From Hyphomicrobiales bacterium (lineage in GTDB: Bacteria; Pseudomonadota; Alphaproteobacteria; Rhizobiales; Beijerinckiaceae), in contig JAIXZO010000015.1 of NCBI GenBank assembly GCA_027489535.1, positions 62,001-126,000 of the forward strand: a stretch of 64,000 nt of DNA. The letters run 5' to 3'. The translations under genes were made by a program, and so were the position numbers. Position 1 is the first letter of the stretch, and every line of letters begins with the position of its first letter. The notes under the pieces were generated by a model that searched no databases, was not told the origin of the DNA, and saw only the letters and a list, made by a program, of their open reading frames with translations. This document shows, in pieces, positions 9,701-17,645 of this stretch.

Positions 9701-10255
9701 GAGCACCTCCTGCACGCCCGCGGGGCTCAGGATCGGCATCATCACGTCGACGAAGGTGAATTCCGACTGATGCGCGGTGGTGGAGGATTCGGCCGTGTGG
9801 TCGTCGCCCATGACCGCGAGAACGCCGCCGTGGGGCGACGTGCCGGCCATGTTGGCGTGGCGGAACACGTCGCCGGAGCGGTCGACCCCGGGGCCCTTGC
9901 CGTACCAAAGCGCGAAGACGCCGTCATATTTGCCTTCGCCGCGCATCTCGGCCTGTTGCGCGCCCCAGCAGGCGGTGGCGGCGAGTTCTTCGTTGATGCC
10001 GGGCTTGAAGACGATGTCGCGCGGTTCGGTGAATTTTTTCGCGCGCAGAAGGCCCTGATCCAGCGCGCCGAGCGGCGAGCCGCGATAGCCGGAGATGAAG
10101 CCCGCGGTGTGCAGCCCCGCGCGTTTGTCGCGCTCGTGCTGGGTGAGCAGCATGCGGATGATCGCCTGCGTGCCCGTGATGAAGATGCGATCTTTCGACA
10201 GATCGTATTTGTCGTCGAGATTGACGTCGCGAAGCCCGTCGTGCTCGGCCGTCAT
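6770..10255 (-). CDS. Fused indolepyruvate:ferredoxin oxidoreductase
   Basis: A 1161-aa single-chain 2-oxoacid:ferredoxin oxidoreductase that would oxidatively decarboxylate an aryl 2-oxoacid such as indolepyruvate or phenylpyruvate to the acyl-CoA. N-terminal pyruvate/transketolase-like domain, then CSGCPHNSS (436-444), a thiamine diphosphate site around GDGTYNHSG (501-509), a cysteine-rich Fe-S segment (CEGCGDCG, 638-645, with more Cys to about 682), and a C-terminal gamma/IorB-type domain starting with GVGGTGVV near residue 707. I chose the ATG at 10255, which has a GGGAGA ribosome site; the 35-residue upstream extension would read through the palindrome at 10321-10343. It stands alone but faces the CoA-ligase/liv operon, which suits aromatic acid metabolism. 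Confidence 0.88.
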   Translation of the reverse strand: MTAEHDGLRDVNLDDKYDLSKDRIFITGTQAIIRMLLTQHERDKRAGLHTAGFISGYRGSPLGALDQGLLRAKKFTEPRDIVFKPGINEELAATACWGAQQAEMRGEGKYDGVFALWYGKGPGVDRSGDVFRHANMAGTSPHGGVLAVMGDDHTAESSTTAHQSEFTFVDVMMPILSPAGVQEVLDYGLYGYAMSRWCGVWVGLKAVKDTVESTAVVDGSIDRVNVVLPSDYAMPPGGLNIRRGDGILTMEARLQDYKRDAMLAFLRANKLDRIITSGGPNAKIGVITVGKSYLDVRQALDDLGIDEVRANRLGLRLYKVACPWPLEPEGLRAFAKGLDMVIVVEEKRSLIEVQLREELYGAVDQPICVGKKDEAGNWLFPVKGALDPNDVAVAIGERLLRYAPDDDLAARVAALRQAQQVLAATEDVASRVPHFCSGCPHNSSTVVPEGSRAYAGIGCHYMVQWMDRSTDGFTQMGGEGANWVGEAAFSTRDHVFQNLGDGTYNHSGVLAVRFAVSSGVNMTYKVLYNDAVAMTGGQRHEGGLTVDAVARQLAAEGVKTIALVSDEPYKYPSCTEWPAGITFHHRSDIDAVQRDLAAVPGVSAMIYDQTCAAEKRRRRKRGDFPDPDKRVIINELVCEGCGDCGVKSNCVSIQPLETEFGRKRQIDQSNCNKDFSCTEGFCPSFVTVHGAKVKKAAPLAVADEFGPLPEPEHPGLTAHPYGIIVTGVGGTGVVTIGAILGMAAHLEGRGCGMIDMAGLAQKGGAVYSHVKLADKPEHIHAIRVSAGEADLVLGCDLVVTGTRKVLAGARKGTFVVANTAEVMPGDFTRNADFSLPAERIKRAVLAVAGRENVAFIDATAVATALMGNAIAANMFVLGFAFQRGKVPLSSAAIEKAIELNGEAVGMNKAAFVWGRRAALDQKAVEAMAAPALAPGKTRELSQTQEERIARRVEFLTAYQNRSYADRYLGLVERVKAAEAAKVPGSTALTEAVVRYAFKLMAVKDEYEVARLYTDGSFAKQVASKFEGDLRFEFHLAPPIMGRKDEQGRPKKTTFGPWMMKAFKVLAALKGLRGTPLDAFGYTHERRTERRLITDYEALVAEICNGLTPDNHAVAAALAAIPEKIRGFGYVKERHLAAAKAEEAELLAKFRAAEPPRAIAAE

Positions 10256-10320
10256 TGCGTTCTCCCCGTGTCGCGGCACCCTTCGGGCTCGGCCCTTGAA
10301 GGGCTTCTCCTGCGACTTTT

Positions 10321-10343
10321 TTACGTCAGTAAAGCTGACATAA
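10321..10343 (-). promoter_or_regulatory. Candidate operator: 23-bp inverted repeat upstream of the oxidoreductase
   Basis: Two 9-nt arms, TTACGTCAG and CTGACATAA, match at 8 of 9 positions around a 5-nt spacer. The site lies 66 nt upstream of the chosen start codon. Size and symmetry suit a TetR- or MerR-family dimer, but no regulator gene is in the window. Confidence 0.5.
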
Positions 10344-10494
10344 GGGAACCCGGGCGTCAACGAGGATGAAGGGGGGACGGAGGCTCCCCTTCGGCGACCG
10401 TGACGCCGAGCCGCGCCGAAAAATCGCCGCTCTCATCCTGCAGATGCGATGCGGGCGCGAGGGTGCTACGATTCGCGCGGAAACGGAGCGGTGA

Positions 10495-11133
10495 ATGCGG
10501 ATGCGGCGACTTTCGGCAGCGGCGGCTTTTACAGCGCTAACCCTCCTGACGGCGGCGCCTGCGCTTGCCCACCCGCATGTCTGGGTGAAGGCTTCGGCCG
10601 AAGTCGTTTATGCCCCGGACGGCAAGGTCACCGGCGTGAAGCACCGCTGGAGCTTCGACGAGGCCTATTCGAGCTTTGCGACGCAGGGGCTCGGCACCGG
10701 CGGCAAGCCGCCGACCCGGGCGGAACTGGCCGATCTCGCCAAGGTGAATACGGAATCCCTCGTCGATTTCGACTATTTCACCGTGGCGAAGGTGGACGGC
10801 AAGAAGCAGCTGTTCGCGGAACCGAAGGATTACTGGCTCGATCTCGAAAACGGCGTACTGACGCTGAATTTTACGTTGCCCCTGACCGCACCGGCGAAGC
10901 CCTCGCGCGCCATGGGCCTCGAAATCTATGACCCCACCTACTTCGTCTCGTTCTCCTTCGTCGAGGGCGACGCGGTGAAGGCCGGGCCAGGCTGCAGCGT
11001 CACCGTGACGCGGCCGAAGACGCCGGAGACGATGCCCTCGCAGAACCTGAGCGAGTCCTTCTTCTCCTCGCTGTCGCCGAACGCGGATTTCGGCCTGCAA
11101 TTCGCCAATCGCGCCGTGATCGCGTGCCCGTGA
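10495..11133 (+). CDS. DUF1007 family periplasmic protein
   Basis: A 212-aa exported protein with a signal peptide (residues 1 to about 25, ending in APALA). The predicted mature N-terminus starts His-Pro-His, a plausible metal ligand. DUF1007 proteins are found next to NicO-type nickel/cobalt transporters, and such a gene follows here after 7 nt. It probably handles the metal on the periplasmic side of that transporter, though no biochemical role is established. The ATG at 10495 has a weak GGAG site; an ATG two codons later is also possible. About 110 nt of upstream DNA show no riboswitch I can recognise. Confidence 0.8.
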   Translation: MRMRRLSAAAAFTALTLLTAAPALAHPHVWVKASAEVVYAPDGKVTGVKHRWSFDEAYSSFATQGLGTGGKPPTRAELADLAKVNTESLVDFDYFTVAKVDGKKQLFAEPKDYWLDLENGVLTLNFTLPLTAPAKPSRAMGLEIYDPTYFVSFSFVEGDAVKAGPGCSVTVTRPKTPETMPSQNLSESFFSSLSPNADFGLQFANRAVIACP

Positions 11134-11140
11134 GGTTCCG

Positions 11141-12229
11141 ATGACCGAGATCGCAGCGTCCTCTCGCCTCCCCTCCCGCAGCCGCGCGCTGCGTACGCTC
11201 GGCATCGCGGCGGCGGCGCTTCTCCTCGTGCTGCTGATCGGCGCGGCGGCGGGGGCGCTGCTCGGCGGAACGCCGGCGCCCGCGCCGAAAAATCCGTTCG
11301 GGGTCGGTCTGCGCGAGGGCGGGGCCGCGACGTCGGGCTTGGCGATGTGGATCCTGGACGTTCAAAGCTCATTTTCGCGCGCGATGACGGGCGCGTTGCG
11401 GCTGCTGAAGACCGATCCCGCCGCCGTCTGGTCCTTGGTCGGGCTCGCTTTCGCCTATGGCGTGTTCCATGCGGCGGGGCCGGGCCACGGCAAGGCCATC
11501 GTCGCCTCCTACGTGCTGGCGAGCGAACGCGCCTTGCGCCGCGGGCTGATCATGTCCTTCGCGGCCGCGATGCTGCAGGCCGCGGTCGCCGTGGCGATCG
11601 TTTCGGTTCTGGCGCTGATCTTCGCCGCCACGGCGCGCACCATGACGCAGGTCGCGGGGGTGATCGAGACGATCAGCTTCGCCGCCGTGGCCGCCGTGGG
11701 CGCGGTGCTGCTGTGGCGCAAGGCGGGAGGCTTCGGCGACCTGCTTGCGGGCGGCGACGCGCACGCCGGCCACGACCATCATCATCACGACCACGGGCAT
11801 GGCCACGGTCACGCGCATTCCCATGACCACCCCCATGCGCATTCCCATGACCACGGCGCGGATTGCGGGTGCGGTCATTCGCACGCGCCCGTCGCGCCCG
11901 AAGGCTCGGGGTGGCGCGGCGCGACGAGCGCCGTGATCGCCGCCGGGATACGACCCTGCTCGGGCGCGATCGTCGTGCTCGTTTTCGCTTTGTCCCAGGG
12001 GCTTTACGGCTGGGGCGTCCTTGCGGCCTTCGCCATGGGGCTCGGCGTCGCCCTCACCACCGGCTCGCTCGCGGCCCTCGCCGTCTTGGCGAAGGCTTCG
12101 GCGCGCAAACTGGCCGGCGGCGGGGAGAGCCCCAAGGCGGTGTTGGCCGTCAAGGCGCTGGAAACCGTCGCCGCCGCGATCGTGTTGGCGCTCGGCGCAT
12201 CGCTGATGGTCGGCGCTATAGCGGCCTAG
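11141..12229 (+). CDS. NicO-family nickel/cobalt transporter with His-rich loop
   Basis: A 362-aa inner-membrane protein with an N-terminal span (20-42), the HAAGPGHGK motif (110-118) of this family, several further spans and a GIRPCSGAI motif (269-277). A cytoplasmic or periplasmic loop at residues 208-248 is mostly His, Asp and Gly and should bind divalent metal. Members move Ni2+ or Co2+; direction (uptake or efflux) varies. It is coupled to the DUF1007 gene and converges on a cobalt-type nitrile hydratase operon, so cobalt supply is an attractive reading. Its 3' end overlaps the opposite-strand gene by 14 nt. Confidence 0.85.
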   Translation: MTEIAASSRLPSRSRALRTLGIAAAALLLVLLIGAAAGALLGGTPAPAPKNPFGVGLREGGAATSGLAMWILDVQSSFSRAMTGALRLLKTDPAAVWSLVGLAFAYGVFHAAGPGHGKAIVASYVLASERALRRGLIMSFAAAMLQAAVAVAIVSVLALIFAATARTMTQVAGVIETISFAAVAAVGAVLLWRKAGGFGDLLAGGDAHAGHDHHHHDHGHGHGHAHSHDHPHAHSHDHGADCGCGHSHAPVAPEGSGWRGATSAVIAAGIRPCSGAIVVLVFALSQGLYGWGVLAAFAMGLGVALTTGSLAALAVLAKASARKLAGGGESPKAVLAVKALETVAAAIVLALGASLMVGAIAA

Positions 12230-12491
12230 CCGCCCGTCGCTGCGCCGCCTGCTCGGCAATGTCGCGGCGATACTCGTCCTTCATCCTGCGGACGACGAGC
12301 TTCACGATGGGGTTGCCCGCGTGCCGCCCGGCCTTTTCGTCGATGGCGGCCTCCACATTGCCGATCACCCGCTCGAGGTCATCGGGATCGTAGGGATCGA
12401 ACGGCGGAGTCGTGATCTCCTCCTGCAGCGCCTTGAGCGCCGCTTGGGCATCCTCGAGATCCTTGATCAGAGCGTCGGTATAGCCGGCCAT
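12216..12491 (-). CDS. Small conserved-looking protein downstream of the nitrile hydratase genes
   Basis: A 91-aa soluble, charged and probably mostly helical protein (DLEDAQAALKALQEEI near the N-terminus and a basic C-terminus rich in Arg). I do not recognise a family. The ATG at 12491 has a GGGGGAG ribosome site 6 nt upstream, which favours it over the GTG/ATG five codons earlier. It follows the nitrile hydratase accessory gene by 68 nt on the same strand and may be its operon tail, but its start signal looks independent. The last 14 nt overlap the convergent transporter gene. Confidence 0.65.
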   Translation of the reverse strand: MAGYTDALIKDLEDAQAALKALQEEITTPPFDPYDPDDLERVIGNVEAAIDEKAGRHAGNPIVKLVVRRMKDEYRRDIAEQAAQRRAARPL

Positions 12492-12559
12492 TTCAATCTC
12501 CCCCACACGAGGCGAGAAACATAGAACAGAAAGTGAACAGACTCAAATCGGGTCTTCGT

Positions 12560-12946
12560 TCAGTTCCCGTCGGCCCGGCGCTCCGGATCCCCGGCAAGCG
12601 AAATCGGCTCACCGTGAGGCGTGGCCCGTGCGGCGCGGTCCCACGCATCGCGCATCTCCCGAAGCCGTTCGGGGGTGGAGGCTCCCTTCGCCACCACCAT
12701 TTTCTCCAACGCGGCGAGCCAATGGGCGTAGTAGGTTTCGCCCGTATCGGGATCGCCCGCGGCTTGCGCGGACTTGATCTCGGCCGACAACGTCTCGGCC
12801 CATTCGCTCCAGGTGAACAGGCCCCGCTCATGGAGCGACAACGCCATCGCGAAGGCCTGTGCCTCCCAAGGTTCGCGAAACACCGGGCCGGTCGCGTCGC
12901 AGGGGATCGCCGGCACCGCCGCCAATGCAGCCGCGACCGCGGTCAT
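12560..12946 (-). CDS. Nitrile hydratase accessory (activator) protein
   Basis: A 128-aa protein with the signature of the nitrile hydratase accessory family: FREPWEAQAFAM (23-34) followed by LHERGLFTWSEWAETL (38-53), a segment shared with the beta-subunit N-terminal region. These proteins assist metal insertion into the alpha subunit. Its ATG overlaps the beta-subunit stop by 4 nt, so the two are translationally coupled. Order alpha-beta-activator matches known cobalt-type nitrile hydratase operons. No signal peptide; cytoplasmic. Confidence 0.85.
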   Translation of the reverse strand: MTAVAAALAAVPAIPCDATGPVFREPWEAQAFAMALSLHERGLFTWSEWAETLSAEIKSAQAAGDPDTGETYYAHWLAALEKMVVAKGASTPERLREMRDAWDRAARATPHGEPISLAGDPERRADGN

Positions 12947-13608
12947 GGGGTCGGCTCCAGATAAGGTTCCCAGCAGTCGACCATGATCTCCAGATCCGGC
13001 TCCGCATCAGGCCCCCAGACCTCGCGGCCGGTGAAGGACACGCCGTAGCACCAGTGCGGCTGCTCGCCGAGGCCGTGGGCGTTCGTGTCGGGATAGGCGA
13101 AGACGCCGTGGACGGCGACGACGACGCCGGTCTTGCCGCGCGCGTAGCGCGGCAGCCGCGTATGGCCGAGCGGGTGCATCACCTTGGTCCTTACGACGTC
13201 CCCCTTCGCGAAGCGGGCGGGCGCGGTCTTCGGCCGGTCATAGGGCGAACCCGCGGCCAAGGCCTTCGCGGCGGCGGCGGCGTCCGCCCGCGGCTTCTTC
13301 GTCGCGACCGGCGGGACGAGGGCGCGGCCTTCGGCCAGTTCCTGCGGCGTGATCATGCCGCGCGCGATCAGCAACTTGGCGAGCGCCTTGGTCCAGATCT
13401 CATAATAGCTCGAGGTGAGATATTCGCCCGGCGGCAGCGTCTCGCGGGCGTGGCGGCCCATGTCTAGGTTCCATTCCCCGAGCGCCGCCGAGGCGAGCGT
13501 GATCGCGAGCGCGCGTTTTTCCCACTCGCCGTGGAAGATCGGCTCGTTCGGCTCCGGCATCACGGGGCCGAAGCCCATCATACCGCCGAGATCCTGCGCG
13601 CCGTTCAC
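12943..13608 (-). CDS. nthB: Nitrile hydratase beta subunit
   Basis: A 221-aa subunit of the enzyme that hydrates nitriles to amides. N-terminal [16 protein letters not shown] is the usual opening of the family, and the C-terminal domain holds [23 protein letters not shown], the SH3-like fold that closes the active site, followed by [13 protein letters not shown]. The GTG start at 13608 overlaps the alpha-subunit stop as GTGA, so coupling is expected. A longer reading of the frame to 14043 runs into the alpha gene on another frame and was discarded. Confidence 0.92.
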   Translation of the reverse strand: MNGAQDLGGMMGFGPVMPEPNEPIFHGEWEKRALAITLASAALGEWNLDMGRHARETLPPGEYLTSSYYEIWTKALAKLLIARGMITPQELAEGRALVPPVATKKPRADAAAAAKALAAGSPYDRPKTAPARFAKGDVVRTKVMHPLGHTRLPRYARGKTGVVVAVHGVFAYPDTNAHGLGEQPHWCYGVSFTGREVWGPDAEPDLEIMVDCWEPYLEPTP

Positions 13609-14273
13609 GACGCGACCTCGGGAATACGGGCGAGGCCCGTGCCGATCATCGAATCGCGCGTGACGCAATCGGCCAGCCGCTCCTCGCTCCAGCCCTCCGT
13701 CCCTTCGGGCCGCATCGGCAACACGAGGTAGCGGAGTTCGGCGGTCGAATCCCACACGCGGATTTTCGTCGATGCAGGCAACGACACCCCGAAATCGCCG
13801 ATGACGCCGCGGGGATCGAGAACGGCCTTCGAGCGGTAAGGCGCGGATTTGTACCAGACGGGCGGCAGGCCGAGCACGGTCCACGGATAGCAGGAGCACA
13901 GCGTGCAGACGACGAGGTTGTGGAGTTCGGGCGTGTTCTCGACGACCTTCAGATGCTCGCCCTGCCGGCCGCCATAGGAGAGTTCCGCCACGGCGGCGGT
14001 CCCGTCGGCGAGCAGGCGCGCCTTGTAGGCCGGATCGCTCCACGCCTTCGCGATGACGCGAGCGCCATTGCGCGGCCCGATCTTGGTCTCGTAGGTCTCC
14101 ACGATCAGATCGAGCGCGGCGGGGTCGACATAGCCCTTCTCGACCAGCACGGTTTCGAGCGCGCGCACCCGTAGTGCCGCCTCCGACAGCTCCGAGCCGT
14201 GGTCATGGGCATGATCATGGTGGTGATCATGGCCGTGGTGATGGTGATGGTCGTGCTCGTGGTCATGAGTCAT
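13605..14273 (-). CDS. nthA: Nitrile hydratase alpha subunit, cobalt type, with His-rich N-terminus
   Basis: A 222-aa catalytic subunit. The metal site VCTLCSC (Cys123, Cys126, Ser127, Cys128) has Thr at the second position, the pattern associated with cobalt rather than iron enzymes; two of these Cys become oxidised in known members. Before the normal fold (which begins about residue 28) there is a tail with 15 His among the first 25 residues. That may store or present cobalt to the accessory protein. I chose the ATG at 14273, right before the His tail; an upstream in-frame ATG at 14330 would add 19 basic residues, and neither has a strong ribosome site. It is first in the operon and divergent from an SDR gene. 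Confidence 0.9.
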   Translation of the reverse strand: MTHDHEHDHHHHHGHDHHHDHAHDHGSELSEAALRVRALETVLVEKGYVDPAALDLIVETYETKIGPRNGARVIAKAWSDPAYKARLLADGTAAVAELSYGGRQGEHLKVVENTPELHNLVVCTLCSCYPWTVLGLPPVWYKSAPYRSKAVLDPRGVIGDFGVSLPASTKIRVWDSTAELRYLVLPMRPEGTEGWSEERLADCVTRDSMIGTGLARIPEVAS

Positions 14274-14383
14274 GGCGCGATGATGGCGCGGTCGAGCCTT
14301 GCGGGCAACGCGTTTGACGTTCGCTCGCATAAAGCCATGATCGCGACGAACCTCGAAGCAGGAAACGGGAGGCAGGAGAGCCC

Positions 14384-15154
14384 ATGAAGGCCGCCGAACT
14401 GTTCGATCTCACGGGCGAAGTCGCCCTCGTCACCGGCGCATCCTCCGGGTTCGGCGCGCGGTTCGCGCGCGTGCTGGCGGCCAACGGAGCCAAGGTCGTC
14501 CTGATCGCGCGCCGGCCGGAGCCGCTGGCCGCCAATCTCGCCGCGATTCGCGAGGCCGGCGGGCAAGCCGTCGCGGTTTCGGCGGACGTGACGACGGCGG
14601 AAGGCGTGGCCCGGGCCTTCGACGAGGCGGAGCGCGCCTTCGGGACCGTCACCGTGCTGATCAACAATGCGGGCACCGCGCACGCCGCCAAACTCGTCGA
14701 CGAGACGCGCGAGGGCTGGGCGCGGGTGATGGCGCTCAATCTCGACGCGGTGATGTTCTGCGCGCAGGAAGCCGCGAAGCGGATGATCGCGGCGGGCAAG
14801 CCCGGCAGCATCGTCAATATCGCCTCGGTGCTCGGTCTGCTCGGCCAGAAAGCCGTCGCGGCCTACTGCACCTCGAAGGCGGGCGTGCTGCATCTCACGC
14901 GCGTGATGGGCATGGAGCTTGCGGGCAAGAACATCCGCGTCAACGCGCTCGCCCCCGGTTATGCAATCACCGAGCTGAACCGGGATTACCTGCTGTCGTC
15001 GGCCGGACAGGCCATGCTCGCCGACATCCCGATGCGCCGTTTCGGCGAAGACGGCGATCTCGACGGGCCGCTGCTGCTGCTCGCTTCCAAGGCCGGCCGG
15101 TGGATGACGGGCTCGTCCGTCGTCGCCGACGGCGGCCATATTCTTCCCCTCTGA
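14384..15154 (+). CDS. SDR family NAD(P)-dependent oxidoreductase
   Basis: A 256-aa classical short-chain dehydrogenase. Nucleotide-binding TGASSGFG (17-24), NNAG (94-97), catalytic Ser148, Tyr161 and Lys165 are all present. The 3' end reads [12 protein letters not shown], the usual family finish. It is followed after 11 nt by an acyl-CoA dehydrogenase, so the pair probably acts on an acyl or hydroxyacyl intermediate. The substrate cannot be inferred. A GGAG-type site precedes the ATG at 14384. Confidence 0.88.
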   Translation: MKAAELFDLTGEVALVTGASSGFGARFARVLAANGAKVVLIARRPEPLAANLAAIREAGGQAVAVSADVTTAEGVARAFDEAERAFGTVTVLINNAGTAHAAKLVDETREGWARVMALNLDAVMFCAQEAAKRMIAAGKPGSIVNIASVLGLLGQKAVAAYCTSKAGVLHLTRVMGMELAGKNIRVNALAPGYAITELNRDYLLSSAGQAMLADIPMRRFGEDGDLDGPLLLLASKAGRWMTGSSVVADGGHILPL

Positions 15155-15165
15155 GGCTCGACGAC

Positions 15166-16365
15166 ATGGATTTCACCCTCCCGCCCGAAATCGACGCCCT
15201 GCGCCTGAAGACGCGCGCCTTCGTCGCCGAGCACGTTCTGCCGCTCGAAGCCGACCCCACAAATTACGACGCGCATGAGAATATCCGCGAAGACGTGCTG
15301 GACGCCGTGCGCGTCCGCGCCAAGGCGGCGGGGCTCTGGGCGCCCCAAGCGCCGACCGAATACGGCGGCATGGGCCTGCCCGTGATGGCTTGGGCGGCAA
15401 TCTACGAGGAGGCGAACCGCTCGATCTTCGGGCCCGCCGCGCTCAACTGCGCGGCTCCCGACGACGGCAACATGAACGTGCTGGCGAAGGTCGGCACGCC
15501 CGCGCAGAAGGAGCGGTGGCTTCGCCCCATCGTGGAGGGGCGCGTGCGCTCGGCCTTCGCGATGACCGAGCCGCATCCCGGCGGCGGCTCCGACCCCGGC
15601 ATGATCCGCACGACGGCCGAGCGGGTCGGTGACAAATGGGTGATCCGCGGGCGCAAATGGTATATCACCGGCGCGGGCGCGGCCGCGCATTTCATAGTGA
15701 TGGCGCGCACGTCGGACGACCCGCGCAAGGGCCTTACCGCCTTCCTGTTCCACAAGGACCAACCCGGTTGGCGCATCGTCCGCCGCATCGGGATCATGGG
15801 ACCGGAAGAGCACGGCGGGCATTGCGAGCTGGAATTCGACGGCTTGGAAGTTTCCGACGAGAACGTGCTGATGAATGTCGGCGACGGCCTCAAGGTCACG
15901 CAGATCCGGCTCGGCCCCGCGCGGCTGACGCATTGCATGCGATGGCTCGGCCTGTCGAAGCGCTGCATGGAAATCGCGGCCGACTACGCCTCCGTCCGCC
16001 ACGGTTTCGGCATCCGCCTCGCGGATCGCGAGACCGTGCAGGTGAAGATGGGCGAGCTCGCGCAGGACATTCAGGTCGGGCGGCTCTTGGTGATGCACGC
16101 GGCCTGGCTGATCGACAACGGCAATTTCGCCAAGAAGGCCGTGTCGATGGCCAAGGTCCATGTCGCCGACACGCTGCACAAGGCGGCGGACGTCGCGATC
16201 CAGATCAACGGGGCGCGGGGCTATTCCAAGGACACGGTCCTCGAATGGATCTACCGCTACGCCCGCCAAGCCCGCTTGGTGGACGGCGCGACCGAGGTAC
16301 ACCGCATGGTGCTCTCGGGCGCCTATGCCAAGGAGGGGCAGGATTTCTGGAACTGGGGCGTCTGA
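15166..16365 (+). CDS. Acyl-CoA dehydrogenase family protein
   Basis: A 399-aa flavoenzyme of the acyl-CoA dehydrogenase fold. FAMTEPHPGGGSDPG (about residues 130-144) and KWYITGAGAAAHF mark the FAD/substrate domain; the C-terminal helical domain ends with QINGARGYSKDTVLEWIYRYAR. It would oxidise an acyl-CoA with electron transfer to ETF. The ATG at 15166 follows the SDR stop by 11 nt; an upstream in-frame ATG would lie inside the SDR gene. The sequence resembles the ACAD10/11-like group more than fatty acyl dehydrogenases, but this is an impression. Confidence 0.87.
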   Translation: MDFTLPPEIDALRLKTRAFVAEHVLPLEADPTNYDAHENIREDVLDAVRVRAKAAGLWAPQAPTEYGGMGLPVMAWAAIYEEANRSIFGPAALNCAAPDDGNMNVLAKVGTPAQKERWLRPIVEGRVRSAFAMTEPHPGGGSDPGMIRTTAERVGDKWVIRGRKWYITGAGAAAHFIVMARTSDDPRKGLTAFLFHKDQPGWRIVRRIGIMGPEEHGGHCELEFDGLEVSDENVLMNVGDGLKVTQIRLGPARLTHCMRWLGLSKRCMEIAADYASVRHGFGIRLADRETVQVKMGELAQDIQVGRLLVMHAAWLIDNGNFAKKAVSMAKVHVADTLHKAADVAIQINGARGYSKDTVLEWIYRYARQARLVDGATEVHRMVLSGAYAKEGQDFWNWGV

Positions 16366-16389
16366 GGCGCCCCTGCCTCGAGCGACGCG

Positions 16390-17592
16390 TCAGGCGATGC
16401 GCTGCATCGCGGCGTCGGCGATCTTGGCGGCCAGATGCACGAGGCTGCGGTCCGAACCCGGCGGACCGAGGATCGACAGGCCCAGCGGCGCGCCGTCCTT
16501 GGTTGCGACGGGAATGCTGATTTGCGGAAAGCCCGTCAGACCGGACACGCAGAGCAGCCGCAGCGACTGGTTCCGCTGCACTTCGAGATCGGCCTCCGAC
16601 GTATCCAGCAGCGCGGCGACATCGGGCACCGTCGGCAGGATGATGACGCCGTCCGCATCGAGGATGGCGGCGAGATGCTCGCGGAAGCGCTTGCGGACGT
16701 TTTGCGAGTCCTTGACCTCGGGATGCCCGACCGTCGCCGCGAAGGCGAAGCGTTCGGCGATGCCGGGGCCGAGCGAGGGCTTGTTTCTGGTGATGAAAGC
16801 CCCGTGCGCTTGCCACGCCTCATGGCCCTGCAGATAGCGGAACGCCCAATACAGCGCGTCGAAATCGGGCGCGACGACCCTCACTTTGCCGAGCGGCTCG
16901 CCCATGCGGTCGATGCGCGCGACGACGGCATTCAGGATGCGCAACGCCTCGGGGTCCGTCTGTTCGAACAGGTCCTCCGCGATCATCAGGCGCGGCTTGG
17001 CCGGGAGCGGAGACGTATCCTCGCCGAGGATCGCGTCGCCCACGCGCACGAAGGCTGCGGCGTCACGGGTGAACCAACCCGGCGTGTCGAAGCTCTCGGC
17101 CAGCGGCATGGTCAGGTCGAGCGGCAGACGCCCATGCGTCGGGCGGATGCCGAACAGGCCGCAATAGCTCGCGGGGCCGCGCACCGAACCGCCGGTATCC
17201 GAACCCAGACCGATATCGGCCAATCCCGCGGCGACCGCCGAGGCGGACCCCGAGGACGACCCTCCGGGGATGCGGTCGGGCGCAGCCGCGTTCACCGGCG
17301 TGCCGAAATGGGCGTTCTTGCCGTTGAGCGAATAAGCGAGTTCGACCGTGTGGGTTTTGCCGACGAAGCGCGCGCCGGCGTTCAAGAAGGCGGCGGCGAT
17401 GGGGGCCGTCGCGACCTTGATGCCCGATTCGGCCAATGCGTGCGGCTGCCCGCAGCCCGTCGGGTACCCCGCGACGTCAAAGATGTCCTTGATCGCGACC
17501 GTCATTCCCGACAGGGGACCGGAGGGCGCATGCGCGACCGGAACGGCGGGGTACGGCATAAAGGCATGCACGGGATCGTCGGAGAGCAACAT
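16390..17592 (-). CDS. Amidase (amidase signature family)
   Basis: A 400-aa hydrolase with the full Ser-cisSer-Lys triad: Lys35 in AIKDIFDV, cis-Ser112 in GGSSSGSA and nucleophile Ser136 in GSDTGGSVR. The length is typical of small amidase-signature enzymes. It would hydrolyse an amide to acid and ammonia, the step after nitrile hydratase, which lies about 2 kb away, so a nitrile-to-acid route is possible. The physical link is loose, as SDR and dehydrogenase genes on the other strand lie between. It is convergent with the acyl-CoA dehydrogenase gene and tandem with the next gene. Confidence 0.9.
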   Translation of the reverse strand: MLLSDDPVHAFMPYPAVPVAHAPSGPLSGMTVAIKDIFDVAGYPTGCGQPHALAESGIKVATAPIAAAFLNAGARFVGKTHTVELAYSLNGKNAHFGTPVNAAAPDRIPGGSSSGSASAVAAGLADIGLGSDTGGSVRGPASYCGLFGIRPTHGRLPLDLTMPLAESFDTPGWFTRDAAAFVRVGDAILGEDTSPLPAKPRLMIAEDLFEQTDPEALRILNAVVARIDRMGEPLGKVRVVAPDFDALYWAFRYLQGHEAWQAHGAFITRNKPSLGPGIAERFAFAATVGHPEVKDSQNVRKRFREHLAAILDADGVIILPTVPDVAALLDTSEADLEVQRNQSLRLLCVSGLTGFPQISIPVATKDGAPLGLSILGPPGSDRSLVHLAAKIADAAMQRIA

Positions 17593-17645
17593 GCGGGCGT
17601 CCTCAATGGTCTTGAAGCGGGATCATGACGCATGCGCGGGCAAGG

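Noticed and set aside
6551-10369. Plus-strand 1272-aa open frame opposite the oxidoreductase
   Set aside because: Antisense shadow; the minus strand carries full thiamine and Fe-S motifs, the plus frame none.
11760-11880. Tandem CAT/CAC-rich DNA in the NicO gene as a microsatellite or regulatory repeat
   Set aside because: It is in-frame codon repetition for a His/Asp loop of a real protein.
14190-14270. ATG/CAT-rich tract as a repeat array
   Set aside because: It encodes the His-rich tail of nitrile hydratase alpha; spacing is irregular and in frame.
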